A DNA stretch of 64,000 nucleotides from Nostoc sp. S4. Its GTDB lineage: Bacteria; Cyanobacteriota; Cyanobacteriia; Cyanobacteriales; Nostocaceae. A program made the position numbers and the translations under genes. Below, piece after piece: positions 17,186-26,378 of the stretch. The notes under the pieces were generated by a model that saw only the letters and a list, made by a program, of their open reading frames with translations, ran no database searches and had not been told where the DNA came from. Where the stretch lies: contig JAQYWR010000035.1 of assembly GCA_029379225.1 (NCBI GenBank), positions 1-64,000 of the forward strand, in the 5' to 3' direction. Within the stretch, counting starts at the first letter, position 1. Each line of letters opens with the position of its first letter.

Positions 17186-17309
17186 ATATTTTGCTTTGCG
17201 ACCTTAGCATATCAACAATTATCGTGCAGACAATCTTCATTAACGACAGCTACTTTGTGCGATAAAGTACAAAGTGTCACTCTTAAATAAATAGAAAAGG
17301 AATGCGTAC

Positions 17310-17885
17310 ATGGTAAAGGGGAGGTTAGAAGCATTCAGTGATGGGGTGATTGCCATCATCATTACCATCATGGTGCTAGAAATCAAAGTACCGCATGGAA
17401 GTAATTTAGCGGCACTGCGTCCGCTGATCCCAATATTTATTAGCTATCTGCTGAGTTTTATTTATCTGGGCATCTATTGGAACAACCATCATCACTTATT
17501 ACAGGCAATTCGCTATGTTAATGGGCGTATCCTTTGGGCGAATCTGCATCTGTTGTTTTGGTTATCACTAATCCCTTTCGTCACTGGCTGGATGGGCGAG
17601 AATCACTTTGGTACTATACCAGTTGTCCTTTATGGTACGGTTTTATTGTTTTCTGCGATCGCCTACTTTATCCTCACCCGTACTCTAATTTCTGTTCATG
17701 GCACCGATTCGACTTTAGCCATCGCAGTCGGTCGAGACTTTAAAGGAAAAATATCTCTAATTTTTTATGCTCTAGCAATTCCCCTGGCTTTTCTAAATTC
17801 GTGGCTTGCTTGTGCATTATACATTTTGGTCGCAGTTATCTGGCTGATCCCCGACCTTCGCATTGAGAAGACCTTAACTTCTTAA
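17310..17885 (+). CDS. TMEM175 / DUF1211 family potassium channel-like protein
   Basis: 191 aa, six predicted membrane helices. The first helix contains the family signature RLEAFSDGVIAIIITIMVLE (residues 5-24), with the FSD motif that forms the pore region in TMEM175-type K+ channels. Bacterial members have one six-helix unit and form tetramers; the length here fits. His residues in the loop after helix 2 (YWNNHHHLL) are also typical. It is monocistronic, in a spacer between a decayed Uma2 gene and a convergent pentapeptide-repeat gene. ATG at 17310, with AAAGGAA about 12 nt upstream. Confidence 0.9.
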   Translation: MVKGRLEAFSDGVIAIIITIMVLEIKVPHGSNLAALRPLIPIFISYLLSFIYLGIYWNNHHHLLQAIRYVNGRILWANLHLLFWLSLIPFVTGWMGENHFGTIPVVLYGTVLLFSAIAYFILTRTLISVHGTDSTLAIAVGRDFKGKISLIFYALAIPLAFLNSWLACALYILVAVIWLIPDLRIEKTLTS

Positions 17886-17923
17886 TATCGACCTGCAATC
17901 AAGTGAATCGCATCTAAGTGCGA

Positions 17924-18616
17924 TTATTGGCTAGCAAAAACCAAGTCACTTTCAATTAATTTGGCACCTGTTAGGTTAGCCCCACTCAAATTGCAAAAGT
18001 GAAAATTTGCTCCTCTGAGGTCTGCTAGTGCTAGATTAGCTCCCGTTAAATCTGCACCAGTGAGGTTAACTTCAGTTAAGTTAGCCTTACTGAGGTTAGC
18101 CCCCCGAAGTGAAGCTTGTTGCAGGTCTGCTGCTGTTAGGTTTGTCCTCATGAGGTTTGCCGAAATCAGGTCGGCTCCACTTAAATTAGCTTGGCTTAAA
18201 TCTGCTGCTGTTAAATCAGCTTTACTTAAATTAGCTTTACTTAGGTCTGCCCGACTTAACTGAGCATAACTGAGGTTAATTTCACTTAGCTTCACTGATG
18301 CAAGTACTGCACACCTCAAATTAGCATTAATAAAATTTCTTTCTCCCATTGCATAACGGCGTAAAATTTCATCGGCTGTTACTCTGTCTAAAACAGCTTT
18401 TGACGCGCCTTGATAACACCATCTAGCTTCTAAGAGTTTAGCAGCAGTGTTAACAGCTACCTCATCAGATTTAGCCATTATCACACCATTGCAGCCATCC
18501 CACTGACCGTTAAGTATAAAGGCAATCTCACTAGCAGCAGCAATTGAGTCAAATAGTAAAACAGATTCTTTGTGCTGTTTTAACCAGTTATTCCAAATAG
18601 AGATAATATTTTTCAT
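17924..18616 (-). CDS. Pentapeptide repeat-containing protein
   Basis: 230 aa. Residues 1-95 form an N-terminal segment without repeats (starts MKNIISIWNNWLKQHKES). Residues ~96-225 are about 24 tandem pentapeptides of the A(D/N)LxX type (for example LSRADLSKANLSKADLTAAD), which fold as a right-handed quadrilateral beta helix. Such proteins are abundant in cyanobacteria; most have unknown roles and some mimic DNA or act in thylakoid assembly. No signal peptide is seen, so cytoplasmic location is likely. The C-terminal LIESDLVFASQ is the helix cap. Confidence 0.92.
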   Translation of the reverse strand: MKNIISIWNNWLKQHKESVLLFDSIAAASEIAFILNGQWDGCNGVIMAKSDEVAVNTAAKLLEARWCYQGASKAVLDRVTADEILRRYAMGERNFINANLRCAVLASVKLSEINLSYAQLSRADLSKANLSKADLTAADLSQANLSGADLISANLMRTNLTAADLQQASLRGANLSKANLTEVNLTGADLTGANLALADLRGANFHFCNLSGANLTGAKLIESDLVFASQ

Positions 18617-18879
18617 TTTTATAAGTTTTGGCGGCTTAAGTGACGATTACAGCTTTAATTTCCAGATATTAATCAACTCTGCTTACTCTAACTCTGGCTT
18701 AAGTTATTTAGTCACTAACACAAAACACTAGGCTTCATTTTTCAAAACTGCTTCTTGGCGCTACTTTGTGACAGAGCGCTGTACAAAGACTTACAACCTG
18801 ATGTAGCAGCCCATTTACAGCGCCCAGTCACAAAGGAGTTACAATCGGCTTAAGTACAAATGTCTGCAAGAACTAAGTT
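18617..18879. promoter_or_regulatory. Spacer upstream of the pentapeptide gene with three GGCTTAAGT copies
   Basis: The 9-mer GGCTTAAGT occurs three times on the plus strand (18633-18641, 18696-18704, 18847-18855). A wide inverted pair CTTTGTGAC/GTCACAAAG also lies in the region. This could be an operator array, but no known regulator is assigned. Confidence 0.3.
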
Positions 18880-19062
18880 CTAAACAGCTGAATTTGAGCG
18901 TTCTATTTGTTGCCGAACGGTATCAATAGAAGCATTAATACCAGCTAGTTTGGATTCTAAATCATCTCGTATCCAAATCAAGAATCTTAGTTTCCGCTCT
19001 AAGCTAGCTTTATGCGAAATGGGTTCGCTTCCAAAACAAGGGTTACTCCAAAAAGGAAACAT
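18880..19062 (-). CDS. Small hypothetical protein with C-terminal coiled coil
   Basis: 60 aa. The N-terminus is aromatic and Pro-rich (MFPFWSNPCFGSEPISH). The rest is a continuous charged helix (LERKLRFLIWIRDDLESKLA, then SIDTVRQQIERS) with heptad-like spacing. No family name recognised. The upstream gene is divergent and 860 bp away. Coding-like composition makes it plausible, but it could be a fragment. Confidence 0.4.
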   Translation of the reverse strand: MFPFWSNPCFGSEPISHKASLERKLRFLIWIRDDLESKLAGINASIDTVRQQIERSNSAV

Positions 19063-19921
19063 AGTTGACCTGTGTATTTAGCTTTTGTAACAGTGCAATA
19101 TATCGCACTACTACAATTATGACTAATAATAATGAGACTAGTGTGTGTAATAACCGACCCAAATTATGGGTGTTTAGCGAATAGATGCTAAAATTTGTCT
19201 TCAAAAATATTGAAGGTATTTTGTCAAATTGTCAACTAGAAAGTAATAATTTAATGACATTAGGTGTGGTCATTTCTCCCTTTTTCAAAACAGATAGAGA
19301 AAGCAATTGATAGATAAATTCGTAAAACCTTAGAACTAGCAGCAACAGCACCTCAGTAAAAAAATAGAATCAAGAGTTCTTAACTCGTTGGACGTTGAAG
19401 CGTTTAGTAGTTTGGATTGACAATCAATTCAATCTCAAATGTAGTTGTGAATCAGTGCGTAAAACTCTCAATAATTTAGGATTTTCAGGGAAACAAGCGC
19501 AAAAACAGCTATTTTAAAATTGTCGCAACCAGATTATTTAAGTAATTATTCTTTCATTTTTTATCAAGAAAAATGTAACTAATATTATGTCCGCCTAATT
19601 AGTTATAATTCCCCCATCTGTGCAAAAACCAGGAAAACCTGTTTCCCACCTGCTCCCTACCCCCTGCTCCCCTGCGGTCTTAATAATAAGTCTTTAACCA
19701 GACATGATATAATGCATAGCTCTATTTTTAGCAAAGGTATTGCTTAATACTTATTTTTTGCTTCTGTCTCCTGCCCTCTGCTAGAGCTGCCCAAAGGGCA
19801 GATAACTTTGACTACTTTCATTATTTTTCAAATGTTCTAAATAAACAGCAACGAAGATTATAATTTTGCTACACCTTTGTTAAGAAACGTTACAAGACTC
19901 TTAACACAAGGAAATATTTTT
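19063..19921. other. Long intergenic region upstream of the NDH-2 gene
   Basis: 859 bp without a credible gene. About 19600-19800 contains low-complexity CTCCCTACCCCCTGCTCCCC-type words and a GCTGCCCAAAGGGCAG palindrome. A stretch near 19430-19505 reads FNLKCSCESVRKTLNNLGF in one frame, which resembles a helix-turn-helix transposase remnant, but this is weak. The promoter of the downstream gene is presumably in the last 150 bp. Confidence 0.4.
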
Positions 19922-21337
19922 ATGGTAGTTTCACTTGAGAAGAATGTACCACATCAGGTTGTAATCATTGGTGGAGGCTTTGGTGGACTGTATACAGCAA
20001 AGACTCTTAAGAAAGCGAATGTCAATGTTACTCTCATTGATAAACGTAACTTTCATTTATTTCAGCCGCTTTTATATCAGGTTGCCACAGGTACGCTATC
20101 ACCTGCTGACATTTCTTCACCATTACGAGCTATTTTTAAGAAAAGCAAGAATACAAAAGTGTTCTTGGGAGAAGTAAATGATATCGATCCAGAAGCCCAA
20201 GAAATTATTCTGCGCGATCGCACAATACCCTACGATACATTAGTTGTTGCCACAGGTGCTAACCATTTCTATTATGGTCACGATAACTGGAGACCATTGG
20301 CTCCGGGCTTGAAAACTGTCGAAGATGCGGTAGAAATGCGTCGCCGGATATTTTCGGCATTTGAAGCAGCAGAAAAAGAAACCGATCCCGAACTACGCCG
20401 TGCTTGGTTGACCTTTGTAATTGTTGGTGGTGGCCCTACAGGTGTAGAATTAGCGGGTGCGATCGCAGAGTTGGCACATAAAACTCTCAAAGAAGATTTC
20501 CGCAACATCGACACCTCAGAAACTAAGATTTTGTTATTGCAAGGAGGCGAGTACATTCTCCCTCATATGGCACCACAGTTATCAGAAGTAGGAAAAGTAT
20601 CCTTGCAAAAGTTGGGTGTGGTAGTCAACACAAACACCAGGGTGACGAATATTGAAAATGATATCGTTACTTTCAAGCAAGGTGATAAAGTTGAAGAAAT
20701 TGCCTCAAAAACTATATTATGGGCAGCAGGTGTGAAAGGTTCCGCTATGGGGCAAGTTTTAGCAAACCGCACAGGTGTAGAGTGCGATCGCTCTGGACGC
20801 GTGATTGTAGAACCAGACTTGACGATTAAGGGTTATAAAAACATCTTTGTCATCGGAGATTTAGCCAACTTCTCTCATCAAGATGGAAAATCATTACCTG
20901 GTGTTGCACCCGTAGCCAAACAACAAGGAGAGTATGTAGCTAAACTCGTTCAAAAACGCCTTCGAGGTCAAACACTACCACAATTTCGTTACAATGACGT
21001 AGGTAGTTTGGCGATGATTGGCAAAAATTTAGCTGTTGTAGATTTAAGCTTCATCAAACTCCAAGGTTTCCTTGCTTGGATATTTTGGTTAATCGTTCAT
21101 ATCTACTTCTTAATCGAGTTTGATACTAAATTAGTAGTAGTATTTCAGTGGGCATGGAATTATATCACTCGTAATCGTCGCTCTAGATTGATTACAGGTC
21201 GAGAAGCTTTAGAAGAAGCAAAAACTGTTAACAACAGCACTGATTTGGCGACTAAAATCGCTAACCCTCCTACTCAATCAACATCTCATTCAAACTTGCA
21301 ATCTTACACTGCGGATATCGAGGCAGCAACTTCCTGA
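19922..21337 (+). CDS. Type II NAD(P)H dehydrogenase (NDH-2)
   Basis: 471 aa from the ATG at 19922, preceded by AAGGAAA about 7 nt upstream; an in-frame TTG at 19877 is less likely. Two Rossmann folds are visible: FAD binding GGGFGG at residues 17-22 and the NAD(P)H site IVGGGPTGVELAG near 165-180. ATG-type motifs LVVATGANH and IFVIGDLANF complete the flavoprotein pattern. The C-terminal region (about 385-420, LAWIFWLIVHIYFLIEFDTK) is the amphipathic/hydrophobic part that attaches these monotopic enzymes to the membrane. It oxidises NAD(P)H and reduces quinone without pumping protons. Cyanobacteria carry several paralogues (Ndb); which one this is cannot be told. Confidence 0.93.
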   Translation: MVVSLEKNVPHQVVIIGGGFGGLYTAKTLKKANVNVTLIDKRNFHLFQPLLYQVATGTLSPADISSPLRAIFKKSKNTKVFLGEVNDIDPEAQEIILRDRTIPYDTLVVATGANHFYYGHDNWRPLAPGLKTVEDAVEMRRRIFSAFEAAEKETDPELRRAWLTFVIVGGGPTGVELAGAIAELAHKTLKEDFRNIDTSETKILLLQGGEYILPHMAPQLSEVGKVSLQKLGVVVNTNTRVTNIENDIVTFKQGDKVEEIASKTILWAAGVKGSAMGQVLANRTGVECDRSGRVIVEPDLTIKGYKNIFVIGDLANFSHQDGKSLPGVAPVAKQQGEYVAKLVQKRLRGQTLPQFRYNDVGSLAMIGKNLAVVDLSFIKLQGFLAWIFWLIVHIYFLIEFDTKLVVVFQWAWNYITRNRRSRLITGREALEEAKTVNNSTDLATKIANPPTQSTSHSNLQSYTADIEAATS

Positions 21338-21733
21338 TTAATATCAGCAAAACAGGACAAGGGTGAAGATAATCTTTGCTCTCAATACCTGTAAATTGGT
21401 TTTCTCTTGAGATGTTAAACGTGTTAATTCAATTATTCCACTTGACTTGAAGTTTTTTCATTTTCAGCGACAGGTGCGACAGTCTTCTTGCAGGCAATCA
21501 AAGAAACTAACAGTAAATGAATAAGGAAACTCCAAAAAATAAATTATCCCCTTTGAAGTTGATAACTGATGAGAGCCAGTTGCTACCCTGCGGGTTTTGC
21601 GTTAGCGATACAAGTCGGCACGCACTGGCTCTTGTTGACTGTTCAGTGTTAACAGTGGGATATTTTTTGATTTGAAAGTCCCTTAGGTTTTGAAATAGAG
21701 AATCTCGCGTTCATCAACATAGTTGAGATTGCC
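21338..21733. other. Intergenic region between convergent genes with a repeat hairpin
   Basis: Contains a 9-bp inverted pair AGAGCCAGT (21572-21580) and ACTGGCTCT (21624-21632) around a 43-nt loop. There is no U-tract on either strand. Otherwise nothing recognisable. Confidence 0.4.
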
Positions 21734-22474
21734 TTATGCAATTCCACCGTTTACACGAATATTTTGCCCGGTAATCCACTTGGCTTCGTCGCTAGCAAGA
21801 AATGCTACTACATCGGCGATTTCTTGTACCTCTCCCAATTTACCAAAAGCAGCCATTTGAGCTAAATGGTCTATCTGTTCTTGTGTTTTGCCTTCTCGAA
21901 ATAATTCTGTATCGGTGGGGCCAGGAGAAATAACATTAACTGCGATCGCTTTTGCACCTAATTCTTTAGCTAGTACCCGTGTAATTTGTTCAACAGCACC
22001 CTTAGTTGCTACATAGGCGCTATAACTTGGCAGCATCATCACCGTAGTTGATGAGGAAAAGTTGATAATCCGTCCCCCTTCTGCCATGTGTTGCGCGGCT
22101 TGTTGACAAGCAAAATAAGTGCCTTTGACGTTAATGGCAAAAATGCGATCGAAATCTTCTTCTGTCACTTGAGTAATTGGTTTATAGAAAGCGATTCCGG
22201 CATTGTTGACCAAAATATCCAATTTAGCAAAGTGTTTAAGTGTTTGCTCGAACAAGCCTTGGACTTCAGCCACCTTGCTGACATCGGCTTTTACGGCAAC
22301 TGCCTGTACTCCTAATTTTTCAATTTCTGTAACAACTTCCTGTGCTTTGTCTGCATTACCCGCATAGTTAACAACAATAGATGCGCCGTTACCAGCTAAC
22401 TTAAGTGCGATCGCTCGTCCAATTCCCCGCGATGCACCTGTTACAATTGCAACTTTCCCTGCTAAAGATGGCAT
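21734..22474 (-). CDS. SDR family NAD(P)-dependent oxidoreductase
   Basis: 246 aa, standard length for a classical short-chain dehydrogenase. Cofactor motif TGASRGIG (13-20), NNAG (90-93), catalytic Ser in NFSSSTT (~140), and YxxxK with Tyr154 and Lys158 (YVATK). The C-terminal SPGPTDTELF and ITGQNIRVNGG motifs are also present. It resembles 3-oxoacyl-ACP reductase/glucose 1-dehydrogenase-like members; the substrate is not determinable. Cytoplasmic. It lies downstream of the adaptor gene on the same strand, but a 210-bp spacer with a repeat element separates them, so an operon is unlikely. Confidence 0.92.
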   Translation of the reverse strand: MPSLAGKVAIVTGASRGIGRAIALKLAGNGASIVVNYAGNADKAQEVVTEIEKLGVQAVAVKADVSKVAEVQGLFEQTLKHFAKLDILVNNAGIAFYKPITQVTEEDFDRIFAINVKGTYFACQQAAQHMAEGGRIINFSSSTTVMMLPSYSAYVATKGAVEQITRVLAKELGAKAIAVNVISPGPTDTELFREGKTQEQIDHLAQMAAFGKLGEVQEIADVVAFLASDEAKWITGQNIRVNGGIA

Positions 22475-22573
22475 AATTAATCTAGTTTTATTTAGTTCAT
22501 GAAAGCGATTATCTGCTGTTAAAGTACTGTACCGAGGTTAAATTTAGCAATTTTATCCGGTAGACTCCCTTTA

Positions 22574-22674
22574 ACAGTTATCAGTCTTGTATATTGGGTT
22601 AAAGTCCCTGACAAAAAAGGTGGTAAGCGTTAGTCTGCGGTAAAACAGACATACGCCTGATAACTATTTACTGT
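22574..22674. repeat. Dispersed palindromic (MITE-like) element, family A copy 2
   Basis: About 101 bp bounded by AACAGTTATCAG and CTGATAACTATTTACTGT. It is homologous to the element at 5064-5157, with diverged interior. No coding sequence. Confidence 0.7.
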
Positions 22675-22686
22675 TTGCGGTTTTAA

Positions 22687-23997
22687 TTAAGATTCAGGAG
22701 CGATCGCCATACCATCAGTAAGATTAAGCAGTCCTGAAATAATAATTTTATCTTCTGGCTGCAATCCTTCAATCACTTGATAATTATTACCTTTGATTTG
22801 ACCTAGCTGGACTCGCTTTAGCCGAGCTACCTGTCGAGACACACCTTGGGAGGAGTTTTCGCTTTCAACTACATAGACAAAAGTTTGCCCACCGACACGA
22901 GTCACTGCTGTTGTTGGAATCAAAATTCCGGGCCGCTCATTCCAGATGACTCTAGCCCTTGCCAATTGATTTGCACGTACCTGACCATTAGAGTTATTAA
23001 AGACTGCTTTAATCAGTATCCCTTGTGTCTCATTACTAGTATTAGGTGCAATGAAAAATATTCTAGTTCTACCCAATTTTTGACCTTGTGTGTTCATAAT
23101 CTCCACTGGCATTCCCTCACGCAACAAGGGTCTTCGCTGTGGAGGCACAGAAACTTGAACTTCTAGAGGTTGATTTTGCATCAAGGTAACTAATGGTGTA
23201 GAAGTATTAACCAAATCACCTACTTTCACCGAGATGTCGCCAACTGTACCACCAAAGGGAGCAGTAATTTTATCGTACTGGAGTTGTTGCTGCTTGGGAT
23301 TTACATTAGCTTGCTGTAAAGATTTTTCAGCTTGTAAGATGGTGGCTCGTTGGGCTTGAATCCTAGAATCAATTGCATTTAGACTAGTCCTAGCGGCAGC
23401 GAGCCTGCTAGCGTATTCATTGCTTGCCAGTCGAGGTACTGCTCCTTGTTGAGCTAAGCTGAAATACTTTTCGTATTCCTGCTGGCTGAGTTGTACATTA
23501 GTAACGTAAGATGGCCGTTCTGCTTCCAAAGATTTAAGTGTAGCGCGAGCATTTTGTAGTTGAATTAAAAATCCCTGAGGTGCAGCATTAATTCCACTAA
23601 CTGTTGCTTGCTGCGCTTTTGAGTCTACTTGGATAATTGCTGCTCCTGGTGCTACTGAATCTCCAGGTTTGACAAATATCTGGGTGATTTGACCTTGAAT
23701 CGCTGGTCTGAGGCTAACTGAGTGCTGGGACTCTAGAGTAGCAATAAAATCTGAACTTTCCTCAATAATGCCGCTTTGGACTGTGGATATTTTGACTCTT
23801 ACCCCTTGAGGTTGAACGCTAGCAGTTGAAGGTGCTGGATTGTGTGGAGTCAGCAACCGCCAAACTATAGCTGTGCCGCCTAACAATACTAGTGCAGCTA
23901 AAAATAACCAAAGCCACCGCCGTTTTTCTGGAGGTGGCTCAAATAAAGTTTGTGAAGAATTTTCTCCAAAATCAGTTTGAGGCTCTGGGGATGTCAT
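22687..23997 (-). CDS. Efflux RND transporter periplasmic adaptor (HlyD/AcrA-type membrane fusion protein)
   Basis: 436 aa. A short cytoplasmic N-terminus and one membrane helix (RWLWLFLAALVLLGGTAIVW, residues ~26-45) precede the adaptor fold. First lipoyl half GQITQIFVKPGDSVAPGAAI, then a helical hairpin (~135-235) and the second lipoyl half ITAPFGGTVGDISVKVGDLV. Beta-barrel and membrane-proximal domains follow (RARVIWNERPGILIPTTAV; GLQPEDKIIISGLLNLTDG). Adaptors of this family bridge inner-membrane RND pumps and TolC-like channels. No RND pump or channel gene lies beside it in this window. The upstream neighbour is a LysR regulator on the same strand, 258 bp away. Confidence 0.92.
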   Translation of the reverse strand: MTSPEPQTDFGENSSQTLFEPPPEKRRWLWLFLAALVLLGGTAIVWRLLTPHNPAPSTASVQPQGVRVKISTVQSGIIEESSDFIATLESQHSVSLRPAIQGQITQIFVKPGDSVAPGAAIIQVDSKAQQATVSGINAAPQGFLIQLQNARATLKSLEAERPSYVTNVQLSQQEYEKYFSLAQQGAVPRLASNEYASRLAAARTSLNAIDSRIQAQRATILQAEKSLQQANVNPKQQQLQYDKITAPFGGTVGDISVKVGDLVNTSTPLVTLMQNQPLEVQVSVPPQRRPLLREGMPVEIMNTQGQKLGRTRIFFIAPNTSNETQGILIKAVFNNSNGQVRANQLARARVIWNERPGILIPTTAVTRVGGQTFVYVVESENSSQGVSRQVARLKRVQLGQIKGNNYQVIEGLQPEDKIIISGLLNLTDGMAIAPES

Positions 23998-24255
23998 GGC
24001 TGATAAGGAATTTAATGAACAAATTAACTAAAACTCAATCAAGATTTTATCTGTTGAGATTGAAATTCCTGATTTTACATGAGCTATTGTGGCAAATTAT
24101 ATATTTGCCCATTCAAATATACTGTTTGGATAATTCTATCTAAATCTATCTAAAGGTGAATGATTTATTTTAAAAAATAGTTTATCCAAAAGTGAGATCG
24201 GGGAATGATTAGATGGAAACAAGAAAAATAACAAATGACCGATGACAAATGACAA

Positions 24256-25263
24256 TTAACTTTTAATTTTTTCTTTTTCCTTTTTTGTTGAATGTTGATG
24301 TGAATTATTGAGTACAGACGATATCAACATTTGTTCAAAAGCTTTGGAAAGAGCAGTTTGAAAGCGCTGACGATGCTTGAGTTTGAAAAAAGGTCGAACT
24401 ATTTCTACATAGGTGTAGCCCGCCGTAGGCATCGCACTCTCACCTTGTCTATTATCAATCACTCGAATTGGCTGTAAAGTTCCTAGTTGAATTTCTTTTT
24501 TGACCATCAACTCAGAAATTCCAGTTGCACCTACACCGTTTTCAATCGCTGCTTTTGCCATCTCACCACTAGTGAATACTAAAATTACATTCAGTTCGTC
24601 CAGATTGATTCCCCAATTTTGCAAAGCTTCCTCAAATCTTTGCTGTGTTCCAGATTCCGGCACCCGCATTACCCAAGGAGTTTGAGTTAATTGGCTTAAC
24701 TCAATTTCTCCTTGCTCAAACCAAGGATGTTTTTCACCGACTACAATTTGTAAGCGATCGCTGCCGATAATTTCATATTCTAAAGTACTCTGAAGTGCTG
24801 GCTTCACATCTCCTTCTACCAAACCCAAATCAAACTGTCCCATTGCTGTTCCCACACAAATCGTTTCCGCGTTAGCAAGGGTACAGTCAATTTGGATACC
24901 GGGATATTGACTCTTAAACTCACTAATTTTGCTTGGTAGCCAATAATTACCAATTGTCAGACTTGAGCCTAGTTTCAATTCACCCCGTTGTAGATTATTT
25001 AATTCCCGCAATCCCCTTTCAGTTAAGGAGACTTGATCGAGAATTTTCTGCGCCTCCACTTGCAGTAACTTACCAGCCTCAGCAATCTCGATATGACGAC
25101 CAATCCGATGGAACAACTTTATACCATATTCTTGCTCTAAGTTCTGGATCGCTGCACTGACAGCAGGTTGTGTAATATAAAGTTCTTCTGCTGCCCGAGT
25201 AAAGTGTAAGTGGTGCGCCACAGCCAGAAATATTTTTAGCTGCTCAAGCGTCATTCCTGCCAT
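24256..25263 (-). CDS. LysR family transcriptional regulator
   Basis: 335 aa. N-terminal winged HTH: MTLEQLKIFLAVAHHLHFTR, ITQPAVSAAIQNLEQEYG, LFHRIGR. The linker helix and periplasmic-binding-like effector domain follow (LKLGSSLTIGNYWLPSKISE; FDLGLVEGDV; GVGATGISELMVKKEI). Near residues 275-287 the protein reads ESAMPTAGYTYVEI, coded by DNA (24405-24440) containing the dispersed-repeat word GTAGCCCGCCGTAGGCATCG, so a repeat fragment seems to lie in frame. It is divergent from the CadD-like transporter gene 269 bp away; LysR regulators often control the divergent gene. An alternative start is the second Met (25254). Confidence 0.92.
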   Translation of the reverse strand: MAGMTLEQLKIFLAVAHHLHFTRAAEELYITQPAVSAAIQNLEQEYGIKLFHRIGRHIEIAEAGKLLQVEAQKILDQVSLTERGLRELNNLQRGELKLGSSLTIGNYWLPSKISEFKSQYPGIQIDCTLANAETICVGTAMGQFDLGLVEGDVKPALQSTLEYEIIGSDRLQIVVGEKHPWFEQGEIELSQLTQTPWVMRVPESGTQQRFEEALQNWGINLDELNVILVFTSGEMAKAAIENGVGATGISELMVKKEIQLGTLQPIRVIDNRQGESAMPTAGYTYVEIVRPFFKLKHRQRFQTALSKAFEQMLISSVLNNSHQHSTKKEKEKIKS

Positions 25264-25532
25264 TGATAGTATCCCTAAAACTTGGTGTCAAAATTTCATT
25301 ACTTCCATTTATCATTTTGACAAAAAAAAGCATTTGATTCTATCATTTAGTTTGCCTAAAGTATAAATCAAACCTTTCTACGTAGTCATTGGTCATTTGT
25401 TGTTAGTCATTTGTAGTTAATAGACTGATGCCCCATGAGGTCACTTGCTTTCATAGCAGGAGGGCTAAACCCGTCCGACGCAGTGGCTCCTCAATGCCTA
25501 GTGCCCAATCCCCAAAATAAGGACTTGTATAA
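25264..25532. promoter_or_regulatory. Divergent promoter region between LysR regulator and CadD-like transporter
   Basis: 269 bp. The sequence includes GTCATTGGTCATTTGTTG and GTCATTTGTAG direct repeats and a low-copy repeat block (AGCAGGAGGGCTAAACCCGT). LysR boxes are expected here; no T-N11-A motif was assigned with confidence. Confidence 0.35.
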
Positions 25533-26237
25533 ATGAGCGGTTTAGTCACTGCAATTACCACAGGAATTACGGCATTCAGTGCCACAAATATCGACGATAT
25601 TGTGATTTTGACCTTGCTTTTTTCACAAGTAAATAAAACGTTCCGCAGTCGTCACATTATTGGTGGTCAGTATCTCGGTTTTGCAGCACTGGTTGTTGCT
25701 AGCCTTCCGGGTTTTTTGGGTGGACTAATTATACCGCAGTCGTGGATTCAACTACTTGGTATAATGCCAATAATTATTGGTATAAGTAGTTTATTAAAAC
25801 GGGAAGAGGATTCACCAGAAGAGGTTTCAGAAGAAACTGAGCGTTCTTATCCCTCTGGAATTACCAGTTTTCTATCTCCGCAAACATGTAATGTAGCGGC
25901 GATCGCCTTTGCTAATGGTAGTGATAATATCAGTATTTATGTACCTTTATTTGCCAACTCTGAGTTAGAAAGTCTGCTGCTGATTTTGGGCGTATTCTTT
26001 TCCTTAGTGGGTGTCTGGTGTTATGCCGCTTATCAGTTAACTTACTTACCTGCGATCGCTCAATTTTTAACTGATAATGGCAACACTTTTGTACCTTGTA
26101 TATTAGTTGGCTTAGGCGTGTTTATTATCTTGGAAAATGTCACTTGGACTCTTTTATCTGTAGTTTCTAGTTATCTATTTTCATTAATTATCAGCAGGAA
26201 TCAGAATTCAGAAGTCGGAATTCAGGAGTTAGAATAG
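25533..26237 (+). CDS. Cadmium resistance transporter (CadD-like) family protein
   Basis: 234 aa, six hydrophobic helices. The N-terminal TAFSATNIDDIVILTLLFSQ and the later NVAAIAFANGSDNISIYVPLF are the paired family motifs with conserved Asn-Asp residues in membrane helices, as in LysE-like exporters. Family members confer cadmium resistance or related cation export in Gram-positive bacteria; the real substrate here is unknown. The central loop is acidic (REEDSPEEVSEETE). The divergent LysR gene is the probable regulator. The C-terminal tail (NQNSEVGIQELE) looks like read-through of a repeat. Confidence 0.88.
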   Translation: MSGLVTAITTGITAFSATNIDDIVILTLLFSQVNKTFRSRHIIGGQYLGFAALVVASLPGFLGGLIIPQSWIQLLGIMPIIIGISSLLKREEDSPEEVSEETERSYPSGITSFLSPQTCNVAAIAFANGSDNISIYVPLFANSELESLLLILGVFFSLVGVWCYAAYQLTYLPAIAQFLTDNGNTFVPCILVGLGVFIILENVTWTLLSVVSSYLFSLIISRNQNSEVGIQELE

Positions 26238-26378
26238 TTAAATATTTACAGCGGATTTCAAAGAAAGTGAATTACATCAAGTAAATTTCAAGCTTGGTGT
26301 CAAGCCTATTTGACTGATAAATTCTGAATTTTTCTGATATTTTTTTGTAAAAAACTACTTATGAACAGGAATTAAATC

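Noticed and set aside
19430..19515. Transposase helix-turn-helix remnant
   Set aside because: One short frame (FNLKCSCESVRKTLNNLGF) resembles it, but nothing else of a transposase is readable on either side.
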